A stretch of 64,000 nucleotides of DNA from Planctomycetaceae bacterium (GTDB lineage: Bacteria > Planctomycetota > Planctomycetia > Planctomycetales > Planctomycetaceae): assembly GCA_041398785.1 (NCBI GenBank), contig JAWKUA010000003.1, positions 1 through 64,000 on the forward strand. The letters are read 5' to 3'. This document shows positions 26,594-35,461 of the stretch, one piece after another (the first letter of the stretch is position 1; every line of letters begins with the position of its first letter). The notes under the pieces are model-generated. The model was not told the origin of the DNA, made no database searches, and was given only the letters and a program-made list of their open reading frames with translations. The translations under genes and the position numbers were made by a program.

Positions 26594-27862
26594 TTACTTC
26601 TTCTGTTCTGCCAGCCGCTGCGTATAGCGACTGATTGCGTCCAGGTAGTTTGAGGGAAACTGCCGGCGAATCAGTTCGCGGGCTTTGGCTTCCGCCTGCT
26701 TATCGGCCATTCCCCAGGCACCTTCTTCGGTCAGGTTTTTCCGATCCGCATCGCCTTCCGCAGCCGAACCCTTGATTCGACTTTCGGTCGCGGCGTTGCC
26801 GGAAGGCTGGTCTTGCGAGCCGCCGGAATCCCCGCTGCCGTCCTGCTGTTGTTGCTGGTTGTGCCGATCCATCTCGTCGAGCAGCTTGTCGAGCGCGGCG
26901 ATGATGTTCTGTTCCTGTTCCTGAACCTTTTCGCCCGACCGACCGAGATCAAACCGGCGTTCGACATCCGACATCAGGCGTTCGACAAGCGGCAAGCCGT
27001 CATCCTTCCGGCCTCCCAGTTCCTGCAGCATAATCTGACCAACGGCACGAAACCGATCGGGGACATCCAGCGTGTTGTTCAGCAGCAGACTCAGACTGTC
27101 GAGTGCCGCACGCCGCTGCAGCAACTGGCTTTGGCAAACAGCCCGATAAAAGAACAATCCCGCAGGATCAACGACCGCTTCCGGCGAAAGTTCCTCCAGC
27201 AATGCCAGCGCTTCATCATAGAAGCGGTGCTGAGTCAGCCATCGCGCCCGATACTGCATGACCTGATTCCGGAAGATCTCGGCACCTCGCGCGCCGTCGA
27301 ACACGATGTTTTCAATCGGTCCGCCGCCATACGTGGAATTCACCAGTCGCCGCGCCGCCGGGTCAGCGGCCGCAAACGATTCCAGAAGCAGATCAAGCAA
27401 CTGTTCCCCGGAAAGTCGCGCCAGAGCATCATTGTCCGCCCACTGTTCCGTGATGCGCCGGGCAACATTCTCCTCCGGCGCGACCTGTGCCAGCCACTGC
27501 AGCAGTTCGGTGCGAGCCCGATCCGCGCTCATGCGCGAAAACGCGATGGATTGCGGTTCGGTCGCATCCTGCGCGGCGACGGTCGCGGACTCAACCGCGG
27601 TGAACAGAGTCACAACGACCAGCATCGCAAGGAACACCAGTGGCCGGTTTCGAACGATGTTGCCGGAATGCCCTGCCCTGCTGTCAGCTCGCCGCGGACA
27701 GACGCCCTGACGCGCAGCACTTCTTTTTAGGACGACCGGAATCGAAGCCGGTGCGGGAAGACGACAGCCGGCGAGGCCACTTCTGCCAACGATGGAATCT
27801 CGTCGACGCATGGTCTCGCTTCCGGTTCGGGACGCTCGCCGTAACAACTCGGCTGTCATCAT
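26594..27862 (-). CDS. Secreted or membrane-anchored helical protein of the MoxR/VWA cluster
   Basis: A 422-residue protein not recognised by family. A long basic N-terminus precedes one hydrophobic segment (PLVFLAMLVVVTLFTAVES, about 75-93), which may be a late signal anchor. The remainder is mostly helical, including LLQWLAQVAPEENVARRITEQW and a region resembling tetratricopeptide-like helical pairs (about 190-285). A Gln/Ser/Gly-rich linker (about 335-365) leads to a C-terminal LIRRQFPSNYLDAISRYTQRLAEQ. GGAAG-like purines (AGGAAGG) precede two adjacent ATGs at 27862 and 27859, supporting this start, one base after the stop of the upstream gene. The role is unknown; the genetic linkage to the Gln-rich protein is strong. 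Confidence 0.6.
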   Translation of the reverse strand: MMTAELLRRASRTGSETMRRRDSIVGRSGLAGCRLPAPASIPVVLKRSAARQGVCPRRADSRAGHSGNIVRNRPLVFLAMLVVVTLFTAVESATVAAQDATEPQSIAFSRMSADRARTELLQWLAQVAPEENVARRITEQWADNDALARLSGEQLLDLLLESFAAADPAARRLVNSTYGGGPIENIVFDGARGAEIFRNQVMQYRARWLTQHRFYDEALALLEELSPEAVVDPAGLFFYRAVCQSQLLQRRAALDSLSLLLNNTLDVPDRFRAVGQIMLQELGGRKDDGLPLVERLMSDVERRFDLGRSGEKVQEQEQNIIAALDKLLDEMDRHNQQQQQDGSGDSGGSQDQPSGNAATESRIKGSAAEGDADRKNLTEEGAWGMADKQAEAKARELIRRQFPSNYLDAISRYTQRLAEQKK

Positions 27863-27863
27863 G

Positions 27864-29774
27864 TCACCTTCCTCTTCGCTGTGCCTGTTCGACCTTTTCG
27901 GCCAATTCGCCCGCCGATTCCTTCAGCCGCTGCTGACGTTCGGACAACTCCGTAAGCTGGCCTGCCAGGTCGGCCGCATCACTCGAACCGGCGGACTGCA
28001 GCAGACGATCGACCTGTTGAGTCCGCCGATTTACTCGCAGTTGCAGTGACCGCAGCACACGAATTTCCGCGATCAGTTCGACAAGAGGCGGCTTGTCTTC
28101 GCCGCTTTGCTGCTGAGCCTGCCGGCGCTGCTCCGACTTCATCTCCTGCATTTCGCGCTGAGTTGCTTCGATCAGTTCCCGAAGCGCTTCGATGATGTCG
28201 GTCTGAAGCGCCTGAGTCAGCTCACCAACCCGGGAATCCTGCAATCGGTCGGCAACCGACCGCATGTCAATTTCGATGTCTTCCACCGCCAGCAGAATGG
28301 AAACGGATGTCCCGTCTTCCCGCAGCAGGCCGGCGGTCTGGCCACAATCGACTGCCAGTTCGGCCTGCTGCTGACCAAGCTCCCGGGCACGGCTGAACAG
28401 GTTGTCCAGCCATTCTTCTCTGGGAGTGGCAGCCAGATCGAGCGTCCCTTCAAAAATCTGTGTCTGAATCGACAGCATTCTCTGCAAGCGAGCCTCCAGC
28501 GCCGCGAGTACCATCTCCTTTTCTTCTTCGCGAAGCTGCCGCAGTTGTTCCTCAAGCTTTTCGATCGCCTTGTGCAGCTCCTGAAGTGCGGCGTCCTGCT
28601 GATCCACGGCCTTGTCACGCTGTTGCTGTTGAAGCTGCTGCAGCGCCTGACGCATCAGTTCAGCAGCCTGTTCCAACTGCTCGCGCCCGGGAGTCTGCTT
28701 CTGTTCCTTTGACTGCTGGTTCGGCTGTGACTGATCGCCGCCCTGCTGGTTTTGAGACTGCTGACCACCGCCGGCCTGACCTTCCGACGGCTGACTCGGA
28801 TCCTGCGGCATTCCTTCCGGCTGCTGATCGGATTCCTTCGGCTTCGCATCGCTGTCGCCCGATTTGGGCGGTTCCTCGGACGATTCCTTTTCACCCTGCT
28901 TCGGATCCGACTTGTCGCCGGATGAATCGTCCGATTCTGGTTCACCGGACTTTGACTCACCCGGCTGTGAGTCCTGCTGGCCTGACGGACTGCCGTTTGG
29001 TTCACTTTCGTTCGACTTACTATCCGCGTTGTCGGTGTTCTGTTGGTTTTCCCGCTGCTGTTGAGCATCGTGTTCGCGGATTTCGTCAAGAGTCTTTTCG
29101 TTGCCATCGAGCGCCTTCTGCTGATCGGGCGCAGCATTGGACGGAGCCGGAGAATTCTGCGCGATGGCGCGCGCCGAACGCTGCCGGGCGATCGTGTTGC
29201 GAACGTCGTTCAGGATGTCGTTCAGCCGTTCGCGTTCCTTTTCGACGGAACTGCGACGGTCCTCGCTTTGAAGCAGCTTCAGCAGAACCGTGAGTGACGC
29301 GGTGACTTCCTGCTGTCGTTCCGTGGCCGATCCGAAACTGCGCTGCCCCAGCAGCTCCGCAATCTGACCGATCTGAGGACTGATCTGCTGCTCACGTCCC
29401 TTGCTCACCGCGCGGCGAAGCAATTCGGCTCGTTCCGGATCGTCGTGGCTCAGGATGTCCGCCATCTGCGACAGCAAACGTTCGAAGCGATCGTAACGTC
29501 CGCTGATCGCAAGCTGGTCGTCGACGAGTCTTTCAGGGGTGACTTCATCCGCCGCTGAATCGTCCTGAGCCGAAGCGACAGCCGACGATGGTGCCGCAGC
29601 AAACAGCAGCAGTGCCGAAGCCATCAGCACGCAAGCCTGAATCGTCCGGCAGAGCAGCACCGGTCCGGTCTTCCTTTGAATCCCGAAAACGTCCGGCAGC
29701 CGGCGTTCGGTCGACTGAAACGTCCTCAACTGCCGCGCACCGGAAACCAGAAGCAGACTCTGAGTTGGATTCAT
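27864..29774 (-). CDS. Gln-rich coiled-coil protein of the MoxR/VWA cluster
   Basis: A 636-residue exported or anchored protein. A hydrophobic segment (about 45-68, ACVLMASALLLFAAAPSSA) resembles a late signal peptide. A helical region (about 80-210) is followed by a low-complexity hydrophilic stretch (about 225-360) dominated by Gln, Ser, Glu, Asp, Pro and Lys, then a long coiled-coil region (about 365-470 and 540-636) with Gln/Leu/Glu heptads such as ELMRQALQQLQQQQ and LEEQLRQLREEEKEM. No enzyme motif is visible. Similar Gln-rich coiled-coil proteins commonly occur beside VWA/BatA genes in planctomycetes. It could be a structural or scaffold partner for the large membrane protein encoded just upstream. 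Confidence 0.65.
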   Translation of the reverse strand: MNPTQSLLLVSGARQLRTFQSTERRLPDVFGIQRKTGPVLLCRTIQACVLMASALLLFAAAPSSAVASAQDDSAADEVTPERLVDDQLAISGRYDRFERLLSQMADILSHDDPERAELLRRAVSKGREQQISPQIGQIAELLGQRSFGSATERQQEVTASLTVLLKLLQSEDRRSSVEKERERLNDILNDVRNTIARQRSARAIAQNSPAPSNAAPDQQKALDGNEKTLDEIREHDAQQQRENQQNTDNADSKSNESEPNGSPSGQQDSQPGESKSGEPESDDSSGDKSDPKQGEKESSEEPPKSGDSDAKPKESDQQPEGMPQDPSQPSEGQAGGGQQSQNQQGGDQSQPNQQSKEQKQTPGREQLEQAAELMRQALQQLQQQQRDKAVDQQDAALQELHKAIEKLEEQLRQLREEEKEMVLAALEARLQRMLSIQTQIFEGTLDLAATPREEWLDNLFSRARELGQQQAELAVDCGQTAGLLREDGTSVSILLAVEDIEIDMRSVADRLQDSRVGELTQALQTDIIEALRELIEATQREMQEMKSEQRRQAQQQSGEDKPPLVELIAEIRVLRSLQLRVNRRTQQVDRLLQSAGSSDAADLAGQLTELSERQQRLKESAGELAEKVEQAQRRGR

Positions 29775-29928
29775 GGTTGACTTTCAGGGAAAGGAAACCG
29801 CATCTCACCACATCGCGACGGGAACTGTTGCTGCAATGAAGGGTCAGGTGGCGACTTTGAAATTCCCGGCACTTTCCGGGCGACGCTTCTCCGCCGCCGG
29901 ACGCCGTGTGGTCATGCAATTCTCGCAC

Positions 29929-32454
29929 CTAAAGGTCTTCGAGGAAACCTTTGTTTCTCAGACGCTTTGTTTCTTCAAGCACGCGCTGCTGTTCCTCAAG
30001 TATCGCTTTCAAATCGCGCAGCGCTTCGTGGAACTCGGCCATATCCCGGACATTCTCCAGAATCCCCTGCAGCCGGACGATGACGGCGGCGACCGCCTGA
30101 GACGATTCGTCCACCAGTTCCGCCGATGGTTTTCCCGCAGTCGCCGCCACCCGGAACCGGCTGACGGCCTTGTCGGCGTCGATCAGCAGGCTGCCGGTCA
30201 CATCCTGCAGAGGATCCACTATGTCCGACCGCATCTTGTCCGCAAGCTGCCGCGGCGGAACGGCGTTGTTGATGAGCTGCCGGACAATGTCGTCGAAACC
30301 TTCCGTAATCGATCGCAACTCGTTGTTCTGACGCCGCAGGTTGTTGCCGCTGCGAGTGGCTGCGGTCGTCAGGCCGATGCGATCCTCCGCCTTTACACCA
30401 CCCGCCGCAGCCGTGTCGATGCGAACCGCCACGTCCCTGTGAAAGATCAGGTCGTCCCGCACCTGTTCAAGCTGTCGGATGACATCCTCAAACCGCCGCC
30501 GAAGTGTGATTTCGCGGGTGTACAGCAGCGACAGCAGTTCCTCGTTACTGACAATGCGAAACAACACCGGTTCGCCGCGAGTGACGTTGGGATCACCGAC
30601 GGAACAGCCGTCCGTCGCCGTGATCGTCAGTGACAACGTCTGCCCCTCTGTCAGATCCAACGGCTGGACAGCGAATGTTTCCACGTCACCTTCAGTTTCC
30701 CGGCCAAGTTCGAACCGCAGCGTACCGGTCTGCAACGGCTGGCCGAACGGCCTGGGTCGCCACTCCGTCGCGTCGTCAACTACAAACTCGAAATTAGCCG
30801 CTGCCAAGCCGTAGTCGTCTGTGATCTGCCCGGTCACGGGGATTACGGCAAGCCTGGTGACGGCATTTTCCACACCGACAATCCGAGTCGCGATCACAGG
30901 AGCTTCATCGGCGATCCCGCGGATGCGAAGCGATTCCGGATTGACGGACACGATGTCGTCACGGTCATGCAGCGAAAACCGCAGCGACGTGTTGGAGGGA
31001 ATGGGTGCCACGTCGAACGCAGCCATTTCACCCGACGTCGCGGTCTCGCCGTCGCCCGTGTCAGCATCGCCCGTGCCGGCATCGCCTGTGTCAGACTCGC
31101 CCGTGCCGGCATCACCCGTGTCGGATCGGGCGTTTTCGCGCTGCTCCGTGATCCGAAACTTCGCCGTGACGAATTTGCCATCCGCTGACAACAGCGGTGC
31201 GGTACTCTGCAACCGACCCTGAAATCCTTCGCGAGGAATCAGTCGGCAACTGCCGGAATCTCCGGTGAGTTCGAACAGGTCGGTCACAATGCGAGCCGCC
31301 TGCAGCGGCTTGTTACTGACCGCCACCAGGTCGAATTCCGTGCCGACCGGCAATGAAACTTCGCTGCCCAGAACCTTCACGCTGCGTTCCCGCAACCCAT
31401 TCCATCCCGTGTACTCGGGATAGGTGCAGGTAAGCGAAATCTCATCGATGCTCGGCGGAGCGACCGCTTCCACACGCAGCGGCTGCGGGCTGCGGTAATC
31501 GCCGGCCAGCAGTTCGATCTGCACGGATTCCTGCAGCCGCGTCAGCACGAAGCGAAACGTTCGGTCCGACGTTGATGAAACGTACGTGCGGCTCCGGGTG
31601 CCGTCGGCTCGAATCACGTCGACCCGCACGCGTTCCGGCACGACCCACGGCTTTCCCGCCGGCGACTTGCCATCCGGCACGGAAAGCTGCAGTTCCAGAT
31701 CATTGCCGCGAGGATGCAGGTACGCGGGCTGCGGCTTACCGGCCTGCTCCACAGCGGCAGCTTCCGGCGCCGGAAATGAAATTCGCCGATCTCCCGGCTG
31801 AGCGATCACGGTTACATCCAGCGCCGTCGTGCGCAAGTGATAGACCGGTTCGATCTGCACGAACGCATTCCACCAGCGACTCAGCATTTGGGGACTGGCA
31901 GCTCCGCCGATCGCAACGGACAGTGCCAGCAGGCCGGCGATCCAGCCGCGTTTCTGCAGCGATTCCAGATTGAATACTTCAGACGGTTCCACATCCCGGG
32001 AAATATCCTCCGCCTGGCTGATCGTGCGCTGCAGCATTCCGCGGACGAGCGGTTCGTGAACAATGGAATGCGGCACGCCCTGAACGGTCGTAACAAGCCG
32101 GTCCTGAAACTGCGGAAACCGTCTTTCCAGCAGCAATGCCAGGTCAAGATCTCTGAGCCGTCGCAGCAAAGGAAAGAACACGGACGTGACCAGAACCCAA
32201 CCGCCGCTCAGCACCATCAGTGTCAGCAGAATTGAACGCAGCCCGACCGGAAGCTCCAGTTTCTGCAAAGCGAACCATCCGGAATCCAGCCCGGTTGTCA
32301 GCCAGAACACGACGGCCGCACCGCTGATCAGCAGCAGCAGCCCGGACAGCGCTCCGTACTTTCGCAGCCGCCCCCGCACGTCTCCCAGCAGATGCCGAAC
32401 GGTGGGAGGCAGCGCGGGGCGAATGTTCTGAGACTGAAGTGAGATATCGGACAT
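29929..32454 (-). CDS. Large DUF4175-like membrane protein of the MoxR/VWA cluster
   Basis: An 841-residue protein. Three N-terminal membrane segments are visible (about 37-55 GLLLLISGAAVVFWLTTG, 72-95 ILLTLMVLSGGWVLVTSVFFP and 170-188), then a large extracytoplasmic region of about 600 residues. This contains beta-rich repeats (YRSPQPLRVEAVAPPSIDEISLTCTYPEYTGW), an Asp/Thr/Gly tandem repeat (about 440-470), and a long C-terminal helical region (about 620-840) with REITLRRRFEDVIRQLEQVRDDL and a final basic KRLRNKGFLEDL. The first part resembles DUF4175-type proteins found near MoxR/BatA genes in Bacteroidetes, Acidobacteria and planctomycetes. Catalytic motifs are absent. It probably forms a structural unit with the Gln-rich protein that follows. 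Confidence 0.65.
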   Translation of the reverse strand: MSDISLQSQNIRPALPPTVRHLLGDVRGRLRKYGALSGLLLLISGAAVVFWLTTGLDSGWFALQKLELPVGLRSILLTLMVLSGGWVLVTSVFFPLLRRLRDLDLALLLERRFPQFQDRLVTTVQGVPHSIVHEPLVRGMLQRTISQAEDISRDVEPSEVFNLESLQKRGWIAGLLALSVAIGGAASPQMLSRWWNAFVQIEPVYHLRTTALDVTVIAQPGDRRISFPAPEAAAVEQAGKPQPAYLHPRGNDLELQLSVPDGKSPAGKPWVVPERVRVDVIRADGTRSRTYVSSTSDRTFRFVLTRLQESVQIELLAGDYRSPQPLRVEAVAPPSIDEISLTCTYPEYTGWNGLRERSVKVLGSEVSLPVGTEFDLVAVSNKPLQAARIVTDLFELTGDSGSCRLIPREGFQGRLQSTAPLLSADGKFVTAKFRITEQRENARSDTGDAGTGESDTGDAGTGDADTGDGETATSGEMAAFDVAPIPSNTSLRFSLHDRDDIVSVNPESLRIRGIADEAPVIATRIVGVENAVTRLAVIPVTGQITDDYGLAAANFEFVVDDATEWRPRPFGQPLQTGTLRFELGRETEGDVETFAVQPLDLTEGQTLSLTITATDGCSVGDPNVTRGEPVLFRIVSNEELLSLLYTREITLRRRFEDVIRQLEQVRDDLIFHRDVAVRIDTAAAGGVKAEDRIGLTTAATRSGNNLRRQNNELRSITEGFDDIVRQLINNAVPPRQLADKMRSDIVDPLQDVTGSLLIDADKAVSRFRVAATAGKPSAELVDESSQAVAAVIVRLQGILENVRDMAEFHEALRDLKAILEEQQRVLEETKRLRNKGFLEDL
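31051..31128. repeat. In-gene tandem repeat encoding GDTGDAGTG-like units
   Basis: Imperfect 15-base units alternating forms of GTGTCAGCATCGCCC and GTGCCGGCATCGCCT repeat about five times inside the large membrane-protein gene. On the coding strand they encode an acidic Gly/Asp/Thr linker. Likely a slippage-prone flexible linker or calcium-binding-like segment. Confidence 0.7.
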
Positions 32455-32617
32455 ATCAAGCGCCTGACCGAAATCCCGGGCGAGTCATGTGCTCGCCCGC
32501 GTGATTGACATTGCAAGAAACGGGAACCGGATTCGAATCGGTCGACATGGGTGTGCTAAAGAACTGGAACCTCAAACAGCGAAGCCGTCCCTGCTGATGC
32601 GAAGCCCGCAACAAACT

Positions 32618-35461
32618 CTACGACAACCGTACCACGCGCCGCAGCGCCCATTCGGCACTCAGCAGAGCAATCATCAGGTACATCAGCCAGCGACGATCCC
32701 ACAATGTTGTTAGTTGTTCGTCCACAACGATCGGTTCACTGCGATCCGGCAACAACCGAGCCAGTTGCTCCGAAAGCTGATCCATTGTCAGATATTGCCC
32801 GCCGGTGTCCGCTGCCAGTCGCGTCAACAGTGAGACGTTTTGTGACGGGTTTTCGGATTCGAGATTTGGCAGCACAACTTCGATGTTCGCCTGCAGCATG
32901 TCGCTGGATTCGGGAACCGGCAGCGTCACGCGATAGGAACCCTGCCGCGACGGGCGGAACACACTGACGTACTGCCCCGGACGTCTGGCATCGCCTCGCA
33001 GCGTATCCGGGACGGCAACCGGACGACCGCCGGCATCGACGATGCTGACGGGAACGGATTCGGTCTGCAGCGGCTGCATTCGGGAGTCATACAACTGAGC
33101 ACGAATGGTGACCGGCTGACCGGGCGAAACTTCCGTTCGATCCAGCAGCAGCAGGCCGCGTGAACGCCCCCGGCGCCGGCGGCCCTGCCCGACTTCCCGG
33201 ATCAGGCTGGTCCAGAACCGCTGGTAGCCTTCCGGCGAGATCCCGCGCAGTCGCCAGGTTTCCGCCGAACCAACGAACATTGTGCGGCCGGAGCCGTAGT
33301 ACTGCGACGCCAGAAACGGCGGCTGCCCTTCCTCCGTCCTGGCGCGAGGGTTGCCGTAGCGAGCCAGCACGACCGCACCGTCCCGGACGCTGCGAACCGG
33401 GTACGAACGATAGATTCCCCGGAACACCTGCCACAGGTTTGTGCCGGCGTTGCCTTCGGCGTCGGTGATCCGCAGGAAGTCACTGGCCCGGCCCTCCGGC
33501 GTCAGTTGAATCGGCCACGGCTCGTCGGCTCTCTGCGTCACCTTCAGTTCCGACAGCAGGCGGTTCAGAACGACCGGATACAGCACGGCGATATCGCGGT
33601 ACTTTTCGGTGTTCGCCGCAAGTTCCGGTGTGAAGATCTCGCCGGCCACGACCACCAGTCCGCCGGAATGTTCCGCCACCCAGCGGTTCAGAAACGTCTG
33701 CTGTTCTGATGACAGGCGGCTCCAGTCGGGATCGAAGGTCACGATGACATCGTATTCGAACAGTTCGGCTTCGGTCTTTGGAAACTCGATCAGCAGCCGT
33801 GTCGCTTCCTGGGAAACCATCCCCAGGTTTTCGTCGGTTACGGTCTGCAGCCAGACATCAGAATCGATACCGCTGTGCCGGAACAGAGTGTTTCGCACGA
33901 ATCGATAATCCCGCATCGGCCCGCTGGAAATCAGCAGCACTCGCAACTTGCGGTCGGTCACTTCGATCTCCCGCCGCCGTTCGTTGTCGTCGAGTGTGAG
34001 TTCGGCGACCGCGCTGCCGCTGAGTTCCACGCTGGCGATGTATTCATAGTTTCCCGGCACATCCAGTTGCTGCTGGAAGGTGACTTCCGACGGCAGCCCT
34101 TCCTCCGAAAGTTCAAACCGCTGTTCCGCCGCCTTCTGCCGATCGCTGCCATCACTTCCGGCCGATTGACGGAAGAGCGTCACCGTGCCCGCAGCCCCGG
34201 CGGCTCCGTTGCCCTGGACAATCACTGAGATGTCGAACGGATCGCCGTTGTGAACGTCCGACGGTGACTGCATGCCGGCAATCCAGATATTGACCTGCGG
34301 ACGTACACCTCCCAGCCCGACCGTGATGACGCGAGTTTCACTGCGTTCGGCCCGCGTTGCGGCGACCTGTGCGTCGAGCCCCGCGTTACTGCGACCGTCC
34401 GAAAACACCACAATCCCCGACAATGTGCGTCCCGACATCTGTCCGATCAACTGATGCAGTGCTTCTCCAAGCCGCGTTTCCGCGCCGCGCGGCTGCACAA
34501 TTTCACTCCAGCGCTGACCCGCATTGTCCGGTGAAGCCTGCGTATTGCTCAGCGAAACGCGCGCCGCGTCAGACGGTAAGTCACCGCCGCCCGCTTCATC
34601 GGCAACTGTTTCGCCGGCGCCATCTTCAACCTGGGCGAAAGTCAATTCGCCGTCGGAATACAGCGCTAGCGGCCCGGAAAGGACGGAATCAAATGTGTAC
34701 AGAGAAACCGCATGGGTTTCTCCGAGCTGCTTCAACAGACCGCCATCGACAAATGCCGATTGAAATTCTCCGGCGCGCGTCAGCGGCGGTTCCGTCGACG
34801 CCGACTGAACATCGGAAGATTCAGCGTCCCTGACGGCGTACGCCATGGACAGCGACGTATCCAGCAGCACCCCGACTCGCGACTTCTGAATCTGCGTCGT
34901 CTGAGTTCTCTGGCGGGGATTGAACAGGATCGCCAGGACCAGCAGCAGTACCAGCAATCTGGGCAGCAGCAGTGCCACCCGCCACCCGTTGCTCAGGAAG
35001 CGGGAATCCCGCAGGGATGTGCGAATCGCAAGGCCGAACACAACGACAAGACCTGCAGCCAGAGCCAGAAGCCCCGCCGTGGAACCCGGCAGATCGAATT
35101 CCGTCGTGCGATAGAACTCGGTTTCGAAGGCAGACGTCTGTGCAAATGTCGTCACGGGTCTGACAACCGTGGCGATGAAACAGAGCAGCGTGAAGCACAA
35201 GCGGGCGATGGAACTCGGACCGCGACGTCGCTCGATGTCATCGCGACTGATCATTCTGCCGTGCGGCGACCGTCCCGAAAGACCAGTCCAGCTCAGCCGC
35301 AGCCGTCCGGAAAAAATGTTTAGATTCGACGCAACTCGATTGCGAATCCCGCTGACAACGCGGTTCCCGCAGGACGACCTTGAGGGGACGTCGGCTTCCT
35401 GATCGCCGTGCGATTGCACAGCGCCGGAGCGTGATCGTATTTCCCGGATACCGCTCATCAT
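32618..35461 (-). CDS. VWA-domain membrane protein
   Basis: A 947-residue protein. After a poorly conserved basic N-terminus come hydrophobic segments near residues 84-103 (RLCFTLLCFIATVV), 126-146 (GLLALAAGLVVVFGLAI) and 160-180 (LLPRLLVLLLVLAILFNP). A von Willebrand factor A domain follows, with the MIDAS motif VGVLLDTSLSMAY and IVVFSDGRSN. Then a beta-rich adhesin-like region, a glutamine-amidotransferase-like fold segment (VIVTFDPDWSRLSSEQQTFLNRWVAEHSGGLVVVAG) and a C-terminal membrane helix. The start is fixed by GGAGG at 35466-35470 ahead of ATGATG at 35461/35458, overlapping the stop of the upstream gene. This architecture fits a partner of BatA-type proteins, localised in the envelope. 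Confidence 0.8.
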   Translation of the reverse strand: MMSGIREIRSRSGAVQSHGDQEADVPSRSSCGNRVVSGIRNRVASNLNIFSGRLRLSWTGLSGRSPHGRMISRDDIERRRGPSSIARLCFTLLCFIATVVRPVTTFAQTSAFETEFYRTTEFDLPGSTAGLLALAAGLVVVFGLAIRTSLRDSRFLSNGWRVALLLPRLLVLLLVLAILFNPRQRTQTTQIQKSRVGVLLDTSLSMAYAVRDAESSDVQSASTEPPLTRAGEFQSAFVDGGLLKQLGETHAVSLYTFDSVLSGPLALYSDGELTFAQVEDGAGETVADEAGGGDLPSDAARVSLSNTQASPDNAGQRWSEIVQPRGAETRLGEALHQLIGQMSGRTLSGIVVFSDGRSNAGLDAQVAATRAERSETRVITVGLGGVRPQVNIWIAGMQSPSDVHNGDPFDISVIVQGNGAAGAAGTVTLFRQSAGSDGSDRQKAAEQRFELSEEGLPSEVTFQQQLDVPGNYEYIASVELSGSAVAELTLDDNERRREIEVTDRKLRVLLISSGPMRDYRFVRNTLFRHSGIDSDVWLQTVTDENLGMVSQEATRLLIEFPKTEAELFEYDVIVTFDPDWSRLSSEQQTFLNRWVAEHSGGLVVVAGEIFTPELAANTEKYRDIAVLYPVVLNRLLSELKVTQRADEPWPIQLTPEGRASDFLRITDAEGNAGTNLWQVFRGIYRSYPVRSVRDGAVVLARYGNPRARTEEGQPPFLASQYYGSGRTMFVGSAETWRLRGISPEGYQRFWTSLIREVGQGRRRRGRSRGLLLLDRTEVSPGQPVTIRAQLYDSRMQPLQTESVPVSIVDAGGRPVAVPDTLRGDARRPGQYVSVFRPSRQGSYRVTLPVPESSDMLQANIEVVLPNLESENPSQNVSLLTRLAADTGGQYLTMDQLSEQLARLLPDRSEPIVVDEQLTTLWDRRWLMYLMIALLSAEWALRRVVRLS

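Noticed and set aside
31051..31128. Possible CRISPR-like array
   Set aside because: Units are contiguous, in frame and imperfect, with no spacers; it is a coding tandem repeat.
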